Origin: Prosthecobacter debontii
Lineage (GTDB): Bacteria > Verrucomicrobiota > Verrucomicrobiia > Verrucomicrobiales > Akkermansiaceae
Direction of reading: 5' to 3'
NCBI GenBank assembly: GCA_945862245.1
Contig: CAMAXN010000001.1
Coordinates: 118,753-182,752, forward strand
Length of the DNA stretch: 64,000 nucleotides
In this document: one piece after another, positions 29,298 to 37,822 of the stretch
Position numbering within the stretch: position 1 is the stretch's first letter
Layout: every line of letters begins with the position of its first letter
Program-made: the position numbers and the translations under genes
Notes under the pieces: generated by a model
Told to the model about the DNA's origin: nothing
Seen by the model: only the letters and a program-made list of their open reading frames with translations
Database searches by the model: none

Positions 29298-30149
29298 ATG
29301 GTCAACACTGAGGTCGTCGGAACGGTGAAATCGCAGTGGGGCGAGGGCGCGATCTGGTGGAAAGGCTTTCTCTATTACGTGGATATTGAGGGACACCGCA
29401 TTCACCGTTTCTCGCCGGAGACAGGGGAGGAGGCTTCGTGGGATGTCGGCCAGCGGGTGGGGACCGTGGTGCCGCGTGAGGGCGGCGGGTTGGTGTTCGC
29501 GGGGGACGGTGGGATCTTTTTCCTTGATGAGGCGAGCGGCGATATCGCGGCCATCGCCGATCCTGAGCCGAACAAGCCCGACAATCGTTTCAACGATGGC
29601 AAGTGCTCCCCGGATGGTCGTTTATTCGTGGGCACTATCAGCCTTGTGAAAAAAACTGGCGACGCGAAGCTTTACCGCCTCGACGCCGACCTCGCTCTGC
29701 ACGTGGCCTACGCGCCGGTTACGAACTCTAACGGCATTGTGTGGTCGGCGGACGGGAAAATCTGCTTCTATATTGATACGCCGCGCAAAGAAGTGCTGGC
29801 TTTTGATTACGGGGACGGGTTGCTGACAAACGAGCGCAGCGTCGTTTCTACCGCGCATTATGGAACCTCGCCCGACGGCATGACCATCGACGCAGATGGC
29901 AATCTGTGGGTCGCGTTCTGTCACGGCGCTTGCGTATGTTGCTTTGACCCACGCAGCGGGAAGGAGTTGAGAAAAATCGATCTGCCCTGCCTGGAGACGA
30001 CTTCCTGCGCGTTCGGAGGGGCGGGGCTTGACGATCTTTACGTGACCACCGGCATCCACAAGACCGTGGAGGAAGAGTTCGCGGGGCGATTGTTCCGAAT
30101 CCGCGGGCTGGGTGTGAAAGGTGTGGCATCGAACACTTTCGCCGGATGA
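29298..30149 (+). CDS. SMP-30/gluconolactonase/LRE family protein
   Basis: SQWGEGAIWWKGFLYYVDIEG, NRFNDGKCSPDGRLFVGT, TNSNGIVWSADG, SPDGMTIDADGNLWVA. Confidence 0.9.
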   Translation: MVNTEVVGTVKSQWGEGAIWWKGFLYYVDIEGHRIHRFSPETGEEASWDVGQRVGTVVPREGGGLVFAGDGGIFFLDEASGDIAAIADPEPNKPDNRFNDGKCSPDGRLFVGTISLVKKTGDAKLYRLDADLALHVAYAPVTNSNGIVWSADGKICFYIDTPRKEVLAFDYGDGLLTNERSVVSTAHYGTSPDGMTIDADGNLWVAFCHGACVCCFDPRSGKELRKIDLPCLETTSCAFGGAGLDDLYVTTGIHKTVEEEFAGRLFRIRGLGVKGVASNTFAG

Positions 30150-30697
30150 GACTGATTCTTGCATCGGGTTCGCCGAGGCGGCGGGAGCTGCTGGAGGCGG
30201 CGGGGCTTTCCTTCGAAGTGATCCCGTCACCCGCCGAGGAGATTCATGACGCATCATTGGGTATGGAAGGGCTGTGCGAAGAAAACGCGCGTCTTAAGGC
30301 GGCGGCTGTTTCTGTGCCGGGTGCTGTGGTTATTGCTGCGGATACGCTGGTGTTCATCGACGGCGATCCACTTGGGAAACCCAAGGACATGACAGAGGCG
30401 CACGAGATGTTGCGTCGACTTTCTGGACGAACCCATCAGGTCTGCACGGGTGTGTGCGTGGTGGATGCGGAGGGGAAAGTACGAACGTTTCATGCGGTGA
30501 CGGATGTTGTTTTCAGGGAGCTCGATGAAGCGGGTATTTCCGAATACCTTTTCTCTACGAACCCGCTCGACAAGGCAGGGGCCTATGGCATTCAAGATCG
30601 CGGGGAACTCATCGTGGAGCGGATTTCCGGCGGATACGATAACGTGATGGGGCTGCCGGTGGGATTGGTGCTGGAGGCGCTGGAGGAGTTGGCGTGA
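30146..30697 (+). CDS. maf: Maf-like nucleoside triphosphate pyrophosphatase
   Basis: LILASGSPRRRELLEAAGLSFEVIPSPAEE, ADTLVFIDGDPLGKPKD, GAYGIQDRGELIVERISGGYDNVMGLP. Confidence 0.93.
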   Translation: MRLILASGSPRRRELLEAAGLSFEVIPSPAEEIHDASLGMEGLCEENARLKAAAVSVPGAVVIAADTLVFIDGDPLGKPKDMTEAHEMLRRLSGRTHQVCTGVCVVDAEGKVRTFHAVTDVVFRELDEAGISEYLFSTNPLDKAGAYGIQDRGELIVERISGGYDNVMGLPVGLVLEALEELA

Positions 30698-30703
30698 GCG
30701 CTG

Positions 30704-30861
30704 GGGAGCACACGCGCCCTCGCGTGTTGTTTCCGGCGCCCTCGCCGGGAATCTGGCTGGGAGTAGGGCGGGCGTTGGTTCGGTTTGGCGACGCACAGGA
30801 TCTTTCCCGCTAGCAGACCGCGAGAGTGAGCTCCGGAAAACGCGTGGCGCGTGTCCCCCCC
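30704..30861 (+). repeat. Intergenic palindromic repeat element, copy B
   Basis: ggggagcacacgcgccctcgcgtgt end, ttccggcgccctcgccggga hairpin, inverted core relative to copy A, distal end acgcgtggcgcgtgtcccccc. Confidence 0.75.
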
Positions 30862-30893
30862 GAATCGGGTTGCCCATGACGCGCGGATAGGCA

Positions 30894-31871
30894 ATGAATC
30901 AGCCTGTGTCCCATCCTCGGCGATATCCCCTGATCTTCAACCCCCGTGCACGCAGCGAAAAGGGTGGCAAGACGCGGCAGTTTCTCATGGAGCACGCGAA
31001 CCGTTTCGCACTCTATGCCACGAACAGCGGACAGGAGGCGGTGGAGCTGGCACGTAAATTCGCGGATGATGGCGAGCCGGTAGTGATTGCGGCGGGGGGC
31101 GATGGCACTCTCAATGCCGTGGTTTCCGGCCTTGCGGGCAGCCGCACCGCGCTCGGCGTGATGCCCGCCGGGACAATGAACGTCTTCGCCCGCGAGCTAG
31201 GTATCGATCCGAATAGTTTGTCCAAGGCTCTCGAGGTCATCGAAAAAGGCCTGATCCGTGAGGTCGATCTCTTCACCGCGAATGGCTCGCCCTTCGTACA
31301 AATGGCGGGCGTAGGTTTCGACGCCAAGGTCATCGAGGAGACGAAATGGGAGAGTAAAAAAATGCTGGGGCCACTCGCGTATCTATTGGCTGCCGTGAAA
31401 GTGCTCGGGGGGACCCCCCCTGAGCTAGAAATCGTTACTGCGGAGGGTCATCGCGAGAAAGGCGTGGCGGTACTCTGCGGAAATGGCTCACTATACGGCG
31501 GCCAATTCCGTCTTTTCCGCAACGCCGACAACCTCGACTCCAAGCTCGATGTCATCGTCTTTAAAGAGGCTGGATATCGCTTCGTCCTCGATGCGTTGTA
31601 CGGGATTGCGCTGGGTGGAATCGACCTCTCGGACTCCACTTCCTATTTCCAATCCGAGGGCATTACCGTGACTTGCGAACGCGAGGTGCCGGTGCAGATC
31701 GACGGCGAGCTACTGGGGCGTTTCAAGAAAATCGAATTCCGCGAAACATCCGCCCGGCTCCGCGTAATGGCTCCCGATACGCCGTGCCAAACCCCTTTGA
31801 TGAATGCCATGAAATCCCTACTCCAGTGGCCACCGAAACCCGAAGCCGCGACCGTGGCAAAGACATCTTGA
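30894..31871 (+). CDS. Diacylglycerol/lipid kinase family protein
   Basis: IFNPRARSEKGGK, VIAAGGDGTLNAVVSGLAGSRTALGVMPAGTMNVFARELGI. Confidence 0.9.
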   Translation: MNQPVSHPRRYPLIFNPRARSEKGGKTRQFLMEHANRFALYATNSGQEAVELARKFADDGEPVVIAAGGDGTLNAVVSGLAGSRTALGVMPAGTMNVFARELGIDPNSLSKALEVIEKGLIREVDLFTANGSPFVQMAGVGFDAKVIEETKWESKKMLGPLAYLLAAVKVLGGTPPELEIVTAEGHREKGVAVLCGNGSLYGGQFRLFRNADNLDSKLDVIVFKEAGYRFVLDALYGIALGGIDLSDSTSYFQSEGITVTCEREVPVQIDGELLGRFKKIEFRETSARLRVMAPDTPCQTPLMNAMKSLLQWPPKPEAATVAKTS

Positions 31872-32560
31872 AAGCGAATAGAAAAGCAATCCTGCTTAAG
31901 TGGCTCAAATACTTAGCTCTATTTGGGCTGCTGCTGTTTCTGTTTGGCGTGGGGCTGATCATCTACGCAAATGTCACGGCGGTGTGGGCTTCCCACGGAA
32001 AAATTTACGACGACGTCAAAGACCTGCCGCCCACCAAGGTGGGTCTCGTTTTTGGAACAACTGACCGCTTCAAAGGGCATGAGAACCGCTATTTCCGCTA
32101 CCGCATGGACGCTGCGGTTGAGGTCTGGAAATCGGGCAAGATCCAGACCCTGATCGTTTCCGGCGACAACCGTAGCAAATATTACAATGAACCCGAGAAA
32201 ATGAAGGCCGCGCTGATCGAGGAGGGCGTGCCAGCCTCTCGCATCGTCTGCGATTACGCCGGGCTGCGGACGCTCGATTCTGTAGTGCGTGCGAAGAAAA
32301 TTTTTGGTGCGGACAAGATCCTCGTCATCAGCCAGCGCTTCCAGAACCAGCGTGCAATCTATCTCGCACAGGCCAACGGGATTGATGCCTCCGGCTTCAA
32401 CGCGGAGGATGTGGAATTACAGGCTGGCTACAAAACCAAGATCCGCGAGGTCGGCGCGCGGGTGAAGATGTGGCTAGACGTGAACTTCCTCGACACGGCC
32501 CCGACACATCTCGGCGAAAAAGTCGAATTGCCCGGCGACCCTCAATCTGCCGAGCCGTAG
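31868..32560 (+). CDS. SanA/YdcF-like DUF218 membrane protein
   Basis: N-terminal TM then VGLVFGTTDRFKGHENRYFRYRMDAAVEVWKSGKIQTLIVSGDN, DYAGLRTLDSVVRAKKIFG; TTG start at 31868 overlaps the upstream stop. Confidence 0.82.
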   Translation: MKANRKAILLKWLKYLALFGLLLFLFGVGLIIYANVTAVWASHGKIYDDVKDLPPTKVGLVFGTTDRFKGHENRYFRYRMDAAVEVWKSGKIQTLIVSGDNRSKYYNEPEKMKAALIEEGVPASRIVCDYAGLRTLDSVVRAKKIFGADKILVISQRFQNQRAIYLAQANGIDASGFNAEDVELQAGYKTKIREVGARVKMWLDVNFLDTAPTHLGEKVELPGDPQSAEP

Positions 32561-33441
32561 CGAGCGACGGGTGAGCTCGCTTTTTCGGAAACGGCAAAGA
32601 TCGATGCGCCGTCTCGCGAGAACGCGACCGCCTCCGCCTGCGCGAGCTTGTGCGGTGTGAGTACTTCCGGTTTTTTTGCGAACGCGTCCGCCCACGATTC
32701 CTTCTCTTCGCGTCGGAAAATGAACACGCCGAGGTAGGTCACGACAGCGGCCATATGATGATCCGCGGAAATGTCTAGGCCGGTGGGTTGGTTCGCGAAA
32801 GGGATGGAGACGATGCCAGGTGCTTTGGTTTCGGTGGTGCCGATCTTGCGCGCGATCGCGTTATTTGCGGGTTTCAGTGGTAGTTCATAGACGCCCGGCG
32901 GCACAGTGCGCTTGCTGATGAGGATGATCTTGCCGCTCTCCGCATCCACCGCCACCGACTCGCAATCGCGCGCGCCGTCCTCGTAGGTGAAATCGATTTT
33001 CCATACAACCTGTGCTTTTCCTGAGAGTGTTTCGCCAGCGGCAGGAAGTTTCGGTTCGCGGACGATGTGAAGGGTGACGGATTCACGAGCGGAGCCGTTG
33101 TCGCCGGTGTCGGCGATGAGGAGGTAGGGTTTCCCATCGAGTTGAAAAGCGGCGAGATCTTCCCAATCGATATTGTGTGCATCCTCGATCTGCACCGCCC
33201 CACGCGATGTGCCATCGCTCTGCGCGAGATGGATTTCGGGCGTGCCGCCACTGTCGTTGATCATCCACAGAAAACCCTCCTTAGAAGGCGAGGCGGCGAG
33301 CCCCGAAGCCTCGGTCACAGCGGGGGAGGTCAGCTTCGCATCGCTTGGCCGCAGAACAAAAGCGGGCTCTGCCGCAAGCGTGGCGGTGGCGAGTAGGGAG
33401 AAAGCGAAGGCGCGCATGATTCCCGGACAAGCTGGACGCAA
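32542..33441 (-). CDS. Secreted hypothetical protein, beta-propeller-like
   Basis: Signal peptide (MRAFAFSLLATATLAAEP at an internal Met) and repeated beta-blade-like segments; no specific family recognised. Confidence 0.6.
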   Translation of the reverse strand: MRPACPGIMRAFAFSLLATATLAAEPAFVLRPSDAKLTSPAVTEASGLAASPSKEGFLWMINDSGGTPEIHLAQSDGTSRGAVQIEDAHNIDWEDLAAFQLDGKPYLLIADTGDNGSARESVTLHIVREPKLPAAGETLSGKAQVVWKIDFTYEDGARDCESVAVDAESGKIILISKRTVPPGVYELPLKPANNAIARKIGTTETKAPGIVSIPFANQPTGLDISADHHMAAVVTYLGVFIFRREEKESWADAFAKKPEVLTPHKLAQAEAVAFSRDGASIFAVSEKASSPVARYGSAD

Positions 33442-33603
33442 AAGGTCGGATTACCAGAAGTTTCCATGAACTCATCCACCACTCTCTGCGACGAATAATA
33501 CAGGGTGTGAATATGAATAGCTAACAGCTGCTTTTCTCCGAGTAATTCGTGCAGATTGCGTAGCGCGATGAGAGATCGTTCATATCGAAAGGATACTGAA
33601 GCC

Positions 33604-34323
33604 ATGAGCAAAAAGAAATCCACCTCGGGCGGACGCGCCGCCAAGAAAGAAGAGGTTTCCCTGATCCGTTCTTCGGCGGCGGAATACCTGACCTTCGTGG
33701 CGGCCAGCGGCCACTCGGAGGTCGGCGTCGAGATGCGTTACGAGGATGAGAAAATATGGTTGACGCAGAAGATGATGGCCGCGCTTTACGATGTTTCCGT
33801 CCCTGCCATCAACCAGCACCTGAAGCGCATCTTCAGCGACAACGAGCTGGAATCGGAGGCAACTGTTAAGAAATACTTAATCGTTCAAACCGAAGGCAGT
33901 CGCTAGGTGCAACGATCCGTGGAGCACTACAGCCACGAGCGGGAAAACATGGGGCTGACTTACTGGGAAGGCGCTCCCATGGGGAAGATCCATCGCTACG
34001 ACGTTTCCCTCGCCAAGAACTACCTCTCGGAGTTCGAGTTGGGGCAGATGCAGCGCATTGTCTCAGCCTACCTCGACATGGCCGAAATGCAGGCGATGCG
34101 TAAAATCCCGATGACCATGGAGGACTGGGAAAAGCGCCTGTGCGGATTCCTTCAACTCTGGGATCGGGACATCCTTAAGGATGCGGGCAAAGTGAGCGCG
34201 GAACTGGCAAAGGCCCACGCGGAAAGCGAGTTCGAAAAATACCGCATCGTGCAGGATCGCTTGTTCGAGTCGGATTTTGACCGGTTGCTCAGGGAACTGC
34301 CGGCGGAAGGTGATAAGCCATAA
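33604..34323 (+). pseudogene. RhuM-family (virulence RhuM) gene with internal deletion and in-frame stop
   Basis: N-terminal part MRYEDEKIWLTQKMMAALYDVSVPAINQHLKRIFSDNELESEATVKKYLIVQTEGSR* is followed at once by the C-terminal part ENMGLTYWEGAPMGKIHRYDVSLAKNYLSEFELGQMQRIVSAYLDMAEMQA; the middle is missing. Confidence 0.8.
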
Positions 34324-34424
34324 TCACCCAAGGCCAGCCCGAACCGCCCGCGATCCAGCGGTTTCAGAACACGGGGTGGAATCACGTCCATGGTGCGTTG
34401 ATCGCTGGATGGCCCTGAGTCGCC

Positions 34425-34446
34425 AACCCCCATTTCCCCGCCCTCC
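34425..34446 (+). repeat. 22-bp direct repeat, left copy
   Basis: aacccccatttccccgccctcc, identical to 50589-50610. Confidence 0.9.
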
Positions 34447-34576
34447 GGTCCGACCCAATGGCTCTTTCATGAGCTCCCGCAGAAAGTAAATTCCTAGCAG
34501 CCAGCGTCTCGCCCTTCGGGCCAACCTTCGGTTGCTCTATCTCAAAGGCCCCGCCTTTTCCGTGGTTAATGCTTTT

Positions 34577-35356
34577 TTAGAGCAAGGTCCGTAGGCGTTT
34601 GTTCTCCAAGTTGCTGAGTTGAATCGGCTCTTTGGTGCCCTGGAGGTGGAGCTCCCAGGTGAGGAGATTTTTTCTCACCATCTTGGCCACGGACCGAGTG
34701 TTCACGAGCAGTCGGCGACTGACTTTGGCAAAGAGAGCGGTCGGCAGCTGACTTTCCCAGAGGGAGAGAGTCTGTTTCATCATGAGGTTTTCGCCTTCAT
34801 TCAGGAGGATTCGGGTGTAGTCGCCATGAGCCTCAATGGACGCGATCTCCCCTACTTTCACCATCATGGAAAGAGATTTATCGCGAAGTAATACAAGGTC
34901 CTCGGCTTCAAGCCGTTTTTCTGCTCCGACCACCGGATGAGGCACGCCCGTCTCAGAAACCGGTTGCCTAGACAGGCGGAGGATCGTCTTAGCGAGCCTC
35001 GCTGGGCTGACCGGCTTGGTGAGATAGTCTAAGGCATTGGCCTCGAAGGCACGGGTGGCGTACTCGTCGTAGGCTGTGACAAAGACAACCGCCGGCTGGG
35101 GGGCGAGATTCTCGAGCTTCGGAAGGAGGGCGAAGCCATTCTTTTTTGGCATCTGGATATCGAGAAAAATGAGGTCGGGCTTGAGCGTTTGTACCAGATC
35201 GTTTGCCGAGTTGACATCTCCCGCCTCACCCACGATCTCGATCTCGGGGTGGGATTTGAGACGGTTTGTGAGGTGGACTCTGGCCGTGGGCTCGTCATCC
35301 ACCAAGATGACGCGGAAACGCCTTGGAGAAGCCGGGGGTTGGGTATTCCTGCTCAC
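34577..35356 (-). CDS. LytTR-family response regulator
   Basis: Receiver domain (RVILVDDEPTARVHLTNRL, LIFLDIQMPKKNGFALLPKL, YLTKPVSPARLAKTI) plus LytTR domain (IASIEAHGDYTRILL, FAKVSRRLLVNTRSVAKMV). Confidence 0.93.
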   Translation of the reverse strand: MSRNTQPPASPRRFRVILVDDEPTARVHLTNRLKSHPEIEIVGEAGDVNSANDLVQTLKPDLIFLDIQMPKKNGFALLPKLENLAPQPAVVFVTAYDEYATRAFEANALDYLTKPVSPARLAKTILRLSRQPVSETGVPHPVVGAEKRLEAEDLVLLRDKSLSMMVKVGEIASIEAHGDYTRILLNEGENLMMKQTLSLWESQLPTALFAKVSRRLLVNTRSVAKMVRKNLLTWELHLQGTKEPIQLSNLENKRLRTLL

Positions 35357-35362
35357 GGCTTT

Positions 35363-36484
35363 TTATAAGTTGGAGCGCCTAATCCCAGCGGAAACGATCG
35401 GAAGTGTGACGCGGGCCAGCACCTGTTGTGGAGAGTTTTCATAGGTCAGGGAGGCGAGGTTACCGTAAATCAGATGGAGGCGGCGGCGGAGATTACTGAT
35501 TCCTATGCCTATGCCGTTGTCTTTTCCACGAAATGTTGCGGAAGAAGGCTCTACCCACGATCCAGTGTTCTCAACCGTGAGGCGGAGCTTTCCGTCAGCG
35601 AGTTGTGCCTGGATGAGGATCGAGAGCGGCATCGGGCTGGTTTGCTGGCCATACTTGATCGCATTTTCGAGAAGCGGTTGCACGAGATGCATGGGAGTTT
35701 TGAAGGAGCGCGTTTCTTGATCCGCATCGATCCGGCACACCAGATTTGCACCGAATCGGATCTTTTCCACATGGAGATAGTTCTCCAAGGCATTCAGCTC
35801 TTCTCCCAGAGGAGCTTGATCTTCATCACTCCTGCTCAGCGAGAAGCGGAGATAATCAGCCAGCGACTGGGTCAGCGCCTCCACTTTCTCTTTGTCATCA
35901 CTCACGGCCATGACTGCGGTGAGGGCGTTGAAGAGGAAGTGGGGCTGCATCTGGTTTCTGAGAAGCGCAAGCTCGCTATTCTTTTGGCGATGAATTAGTT
36001 CAACAAAGTCAAAAAAGAGCGAGGCGGAGAAATAGAAACCGATCCAAAGTGCTATAAAGAAGAGATCCATATAGAACCCCAACACCATCACACTGGTTCC
36101 TATCGAAAGAGTGGCTGTCAGAGGTCTGAGGTATTCTCGCAGAAATGGAATCTGAGTGGTGAGGAGAATTTCGACCGCTGTATAAGAGATGGAAATCCCA
36201 AGAAGTAATATGGCAACTCGCAGGGGATGCCACTTCCTCGAATGAATCCAAATAAACAGCGGGCGAAGAGAGCTGGTGATCAGAAATCCGTAGGCTAACT
36301 TGAGGAGTGTCCATTCGAGGAGCAATGCTTCTGATCCGCGCGGAATGATTCCGGTAGCTATAAGCAGACCACCCACGATTCCATGAAGAAGCATGTAAGC
36401 AACCCAGAAGCCGATCTGCAGTTTCCAAAAGTATGGAGACTTACGACTCTCAGTCACATGATCGCCCAGATGTAGGTAGATCAT
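35363..36484 (-). CDS. LytS-like sensor histidine kinase (His_kinase family)
   Basis: Multiple TM, then LALLRNQMQPHFLFNALTAVMAVSD, LVQPLLENAIKYG, ENTGSW...GIGIGISNLRRRLHLIYG. Start MIYLHLGDHVTES at 36484 preferred over 36589. Confidence 0.9.
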   Translation of the reverse strand: MIYLHLGDHVTESRKSPYFWKLQIGFWVAYMLLHGIVGGLLIATGIIPRGSEALLLEWTLLKLAYGFLITSSLRPLFIWIHSRKWHPLRVAILLLGISISYTAVEILLTTQIPFLREYLRPLTATLSIGTSVMVLGFYMDLFFIALWIGFYFSASLFFDFVELIHRQKNSELALLRNQMQPHFLFNALTAVMAVSDDKEKVEALTQSLADYLRFSLSRSDEDQAPLGEELNALENYLHVEKIRFGANLVCRIDADQETRSFKTPMHLVQPLLENAIKYGQQTSPMPLSILIQAQLADGKLRLTVENTGSWVEPSSATFRGKDNGIGIGISNLRRRLHLIYGNLASLTYENSPQQVLARVTLPIVSAGIRRSNL

Positions 36485-36614
36485 CGCTCGGTCTCGTTGG
36501 CGTCTTGCAATGCGGTCATTCCTGAGTTCGTTGAAGCACTTAAACGATTCTTGACCGACTCGCGAGGGGAAAATCCCGCACAAGCCCACAAAACTGCTTC
36601 GAAACGGCAGGCCA

Positions 36615-36648
36615 TGCGATTCGTCGACGATTTCGTGCGATTCGTCGA
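36615..36648 (+). promoter_or_regulatory. Direct repeat with 21-bp period; candidate LytTR regulator binding site
   Basis: tgcgattcgtcga at 36615-36627 and again at 36636-36648, in the divergent gap between the kinase and the secreted operon. Confidence 0.6.
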
Positions 36649-36907
36649 TTTTCCATTGCAGACATTCTCATATAGAGAAATTAAATGCCCTGAAACTTTT
36701 GAAAGAAAACCAATCCATCACCATGAAAAAGCTCTGTGAGCTCTCTCCTACAAAGCGGGTCTTGGAACCTCTCTCACGCTCGCTCTTGGTGCGGGTGCAT
36801 TCGGCGGCCACGATGCTAAGGCGTCTATCATTGCCTAAGATCCTCTCACTCAGGCAGCGGGCTCAAGTTTTTAGTAATGAAACCTGCAGGAACACCTCAG
36901 TTCTCCC

Positions 36908-37822
36908 ATGAAATTTCCAAGTGACCTTCACCTCAAAACTATTTTGAATTTAATTAGAAGCCAATCGATGCTTGCTTTCCTAGGCAAACAGGGATCGCGA
37001 CTCGTGCTTGCGAGTGCGCTTGTCCTTCTTTTTTGCGGACCGTCCGTCCATGCCTTTCCGCCCGCGCCGCATTACTCGATTTACGGCGATGTGCGCGATG
37101 AGTTTGGCTACATCATCCCACCGGGAGCGGCCACCGTGATTTTCTCTTTCGATGGACGGGAAATTGCGCGCTATCCGCTCACCGGCGCCGCCTCCACCGA
37201 TTATACCTACCAAATTCGTATGCGTTTGGATATGAACCGTTCCGGCACAACTGCCTACAACTCCGCCGCCGTCACTGCGGGCGCGGTTTACACCTTGGCG
37301 GTCGATCTCGGCGGTGTGCTTCATTATCCGATTCAGGTGCAAACTCCGCCGACGGTAGGAAATCCCGCCGCCCGCCGCCGACTCGATCTTACGCTCGGCG
37401 TGGATGCCGATGGGGACGGCTTGCCCGACGCGTGGGAGGAGTTGCAACTCTACCTCGCTGGCCTGGACACGACTGATCTGGCGCAGATAACTCCGACCGG
37501 GGATCTCGACGGCGACGGGGTGCGCAACCTCACTGAATACATCGCGGGCACCTACGCCGCCGACGCGACCGAGACCTTCTATCTCAAAATCACCCAGTCG
37601 ATCGATACGCGCTCGGATTTCGAGTTCTTCGCCATCACCAACAAGGTCTATAGGCTCGAGAAAAGCACCGATCTCCGGACTTGGACGCCGGCCGACTTTA
37701 CCGTGGGTGAGGCGACCGTCGCCTCGTCCGTCTACACCGCCACCGGCGTCGGCGTGGTCACTGCATTCACTCCCCGCGACGCCGCCGAGGCGCAAACCTT
37801 ATACCGCCTTCAAGTCCGATGA
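36908..37822 (+). CDS. Secreted protein with EF-hand/thrombospondin-3-like calcium motifs
   Basis: Signal-like hydrophobic segment; DADGDGLPDAWEELQL and DLDGDGVRNLTEY motifs. Confidence 0.7.
   Translation: MKFPSDLHLKTILNLIRSQSMLAFLGKQGSRLVLASALVLLFCGPSVHAFPPAPHYSIYGDVRDEFGYIIPPGAATVIFSFDGREIARYPLTGAASTDYTYQIRMRLDMNRSGTTAYNSAAVTAGAVYTLAVDLGGVLHYPIQVQTPPTVGNPAARRRLDLTLGVDADGDGLPDAWEELQLYLAGLDTTDLAQITPTGDLDGDGVRNLTEYIAGTYAADATETFYLKITQSIDTRSDFEFFAITNKVYRLEKSTDLRTWTPADFTVGEATVASSVYTATGVGVVTAFTPRDAAEAQTLYRLQVR

Noticed and set aside
33330-33644. Minus-strand ORF MASVSFRYERSLIALRNLHELLGEKQ... as a gene
   Set aside because: Overlaps the RhuM start and the upstream hypothetical; no family recognised, insufficient support.
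34507-34560. Two small cttcgg-type hairpins (gccc-ttc-gggc, caacc-ttc-ggttg) as a terminator
   Set aside because: Short stems and no U-tract; not enough support to call.
36980-37795. 271-aa minus-strand ORF opposite the first operon gene
   Set aside because: Antisense shadow; the plus-strand gene has signal peptide and Ca motifs.
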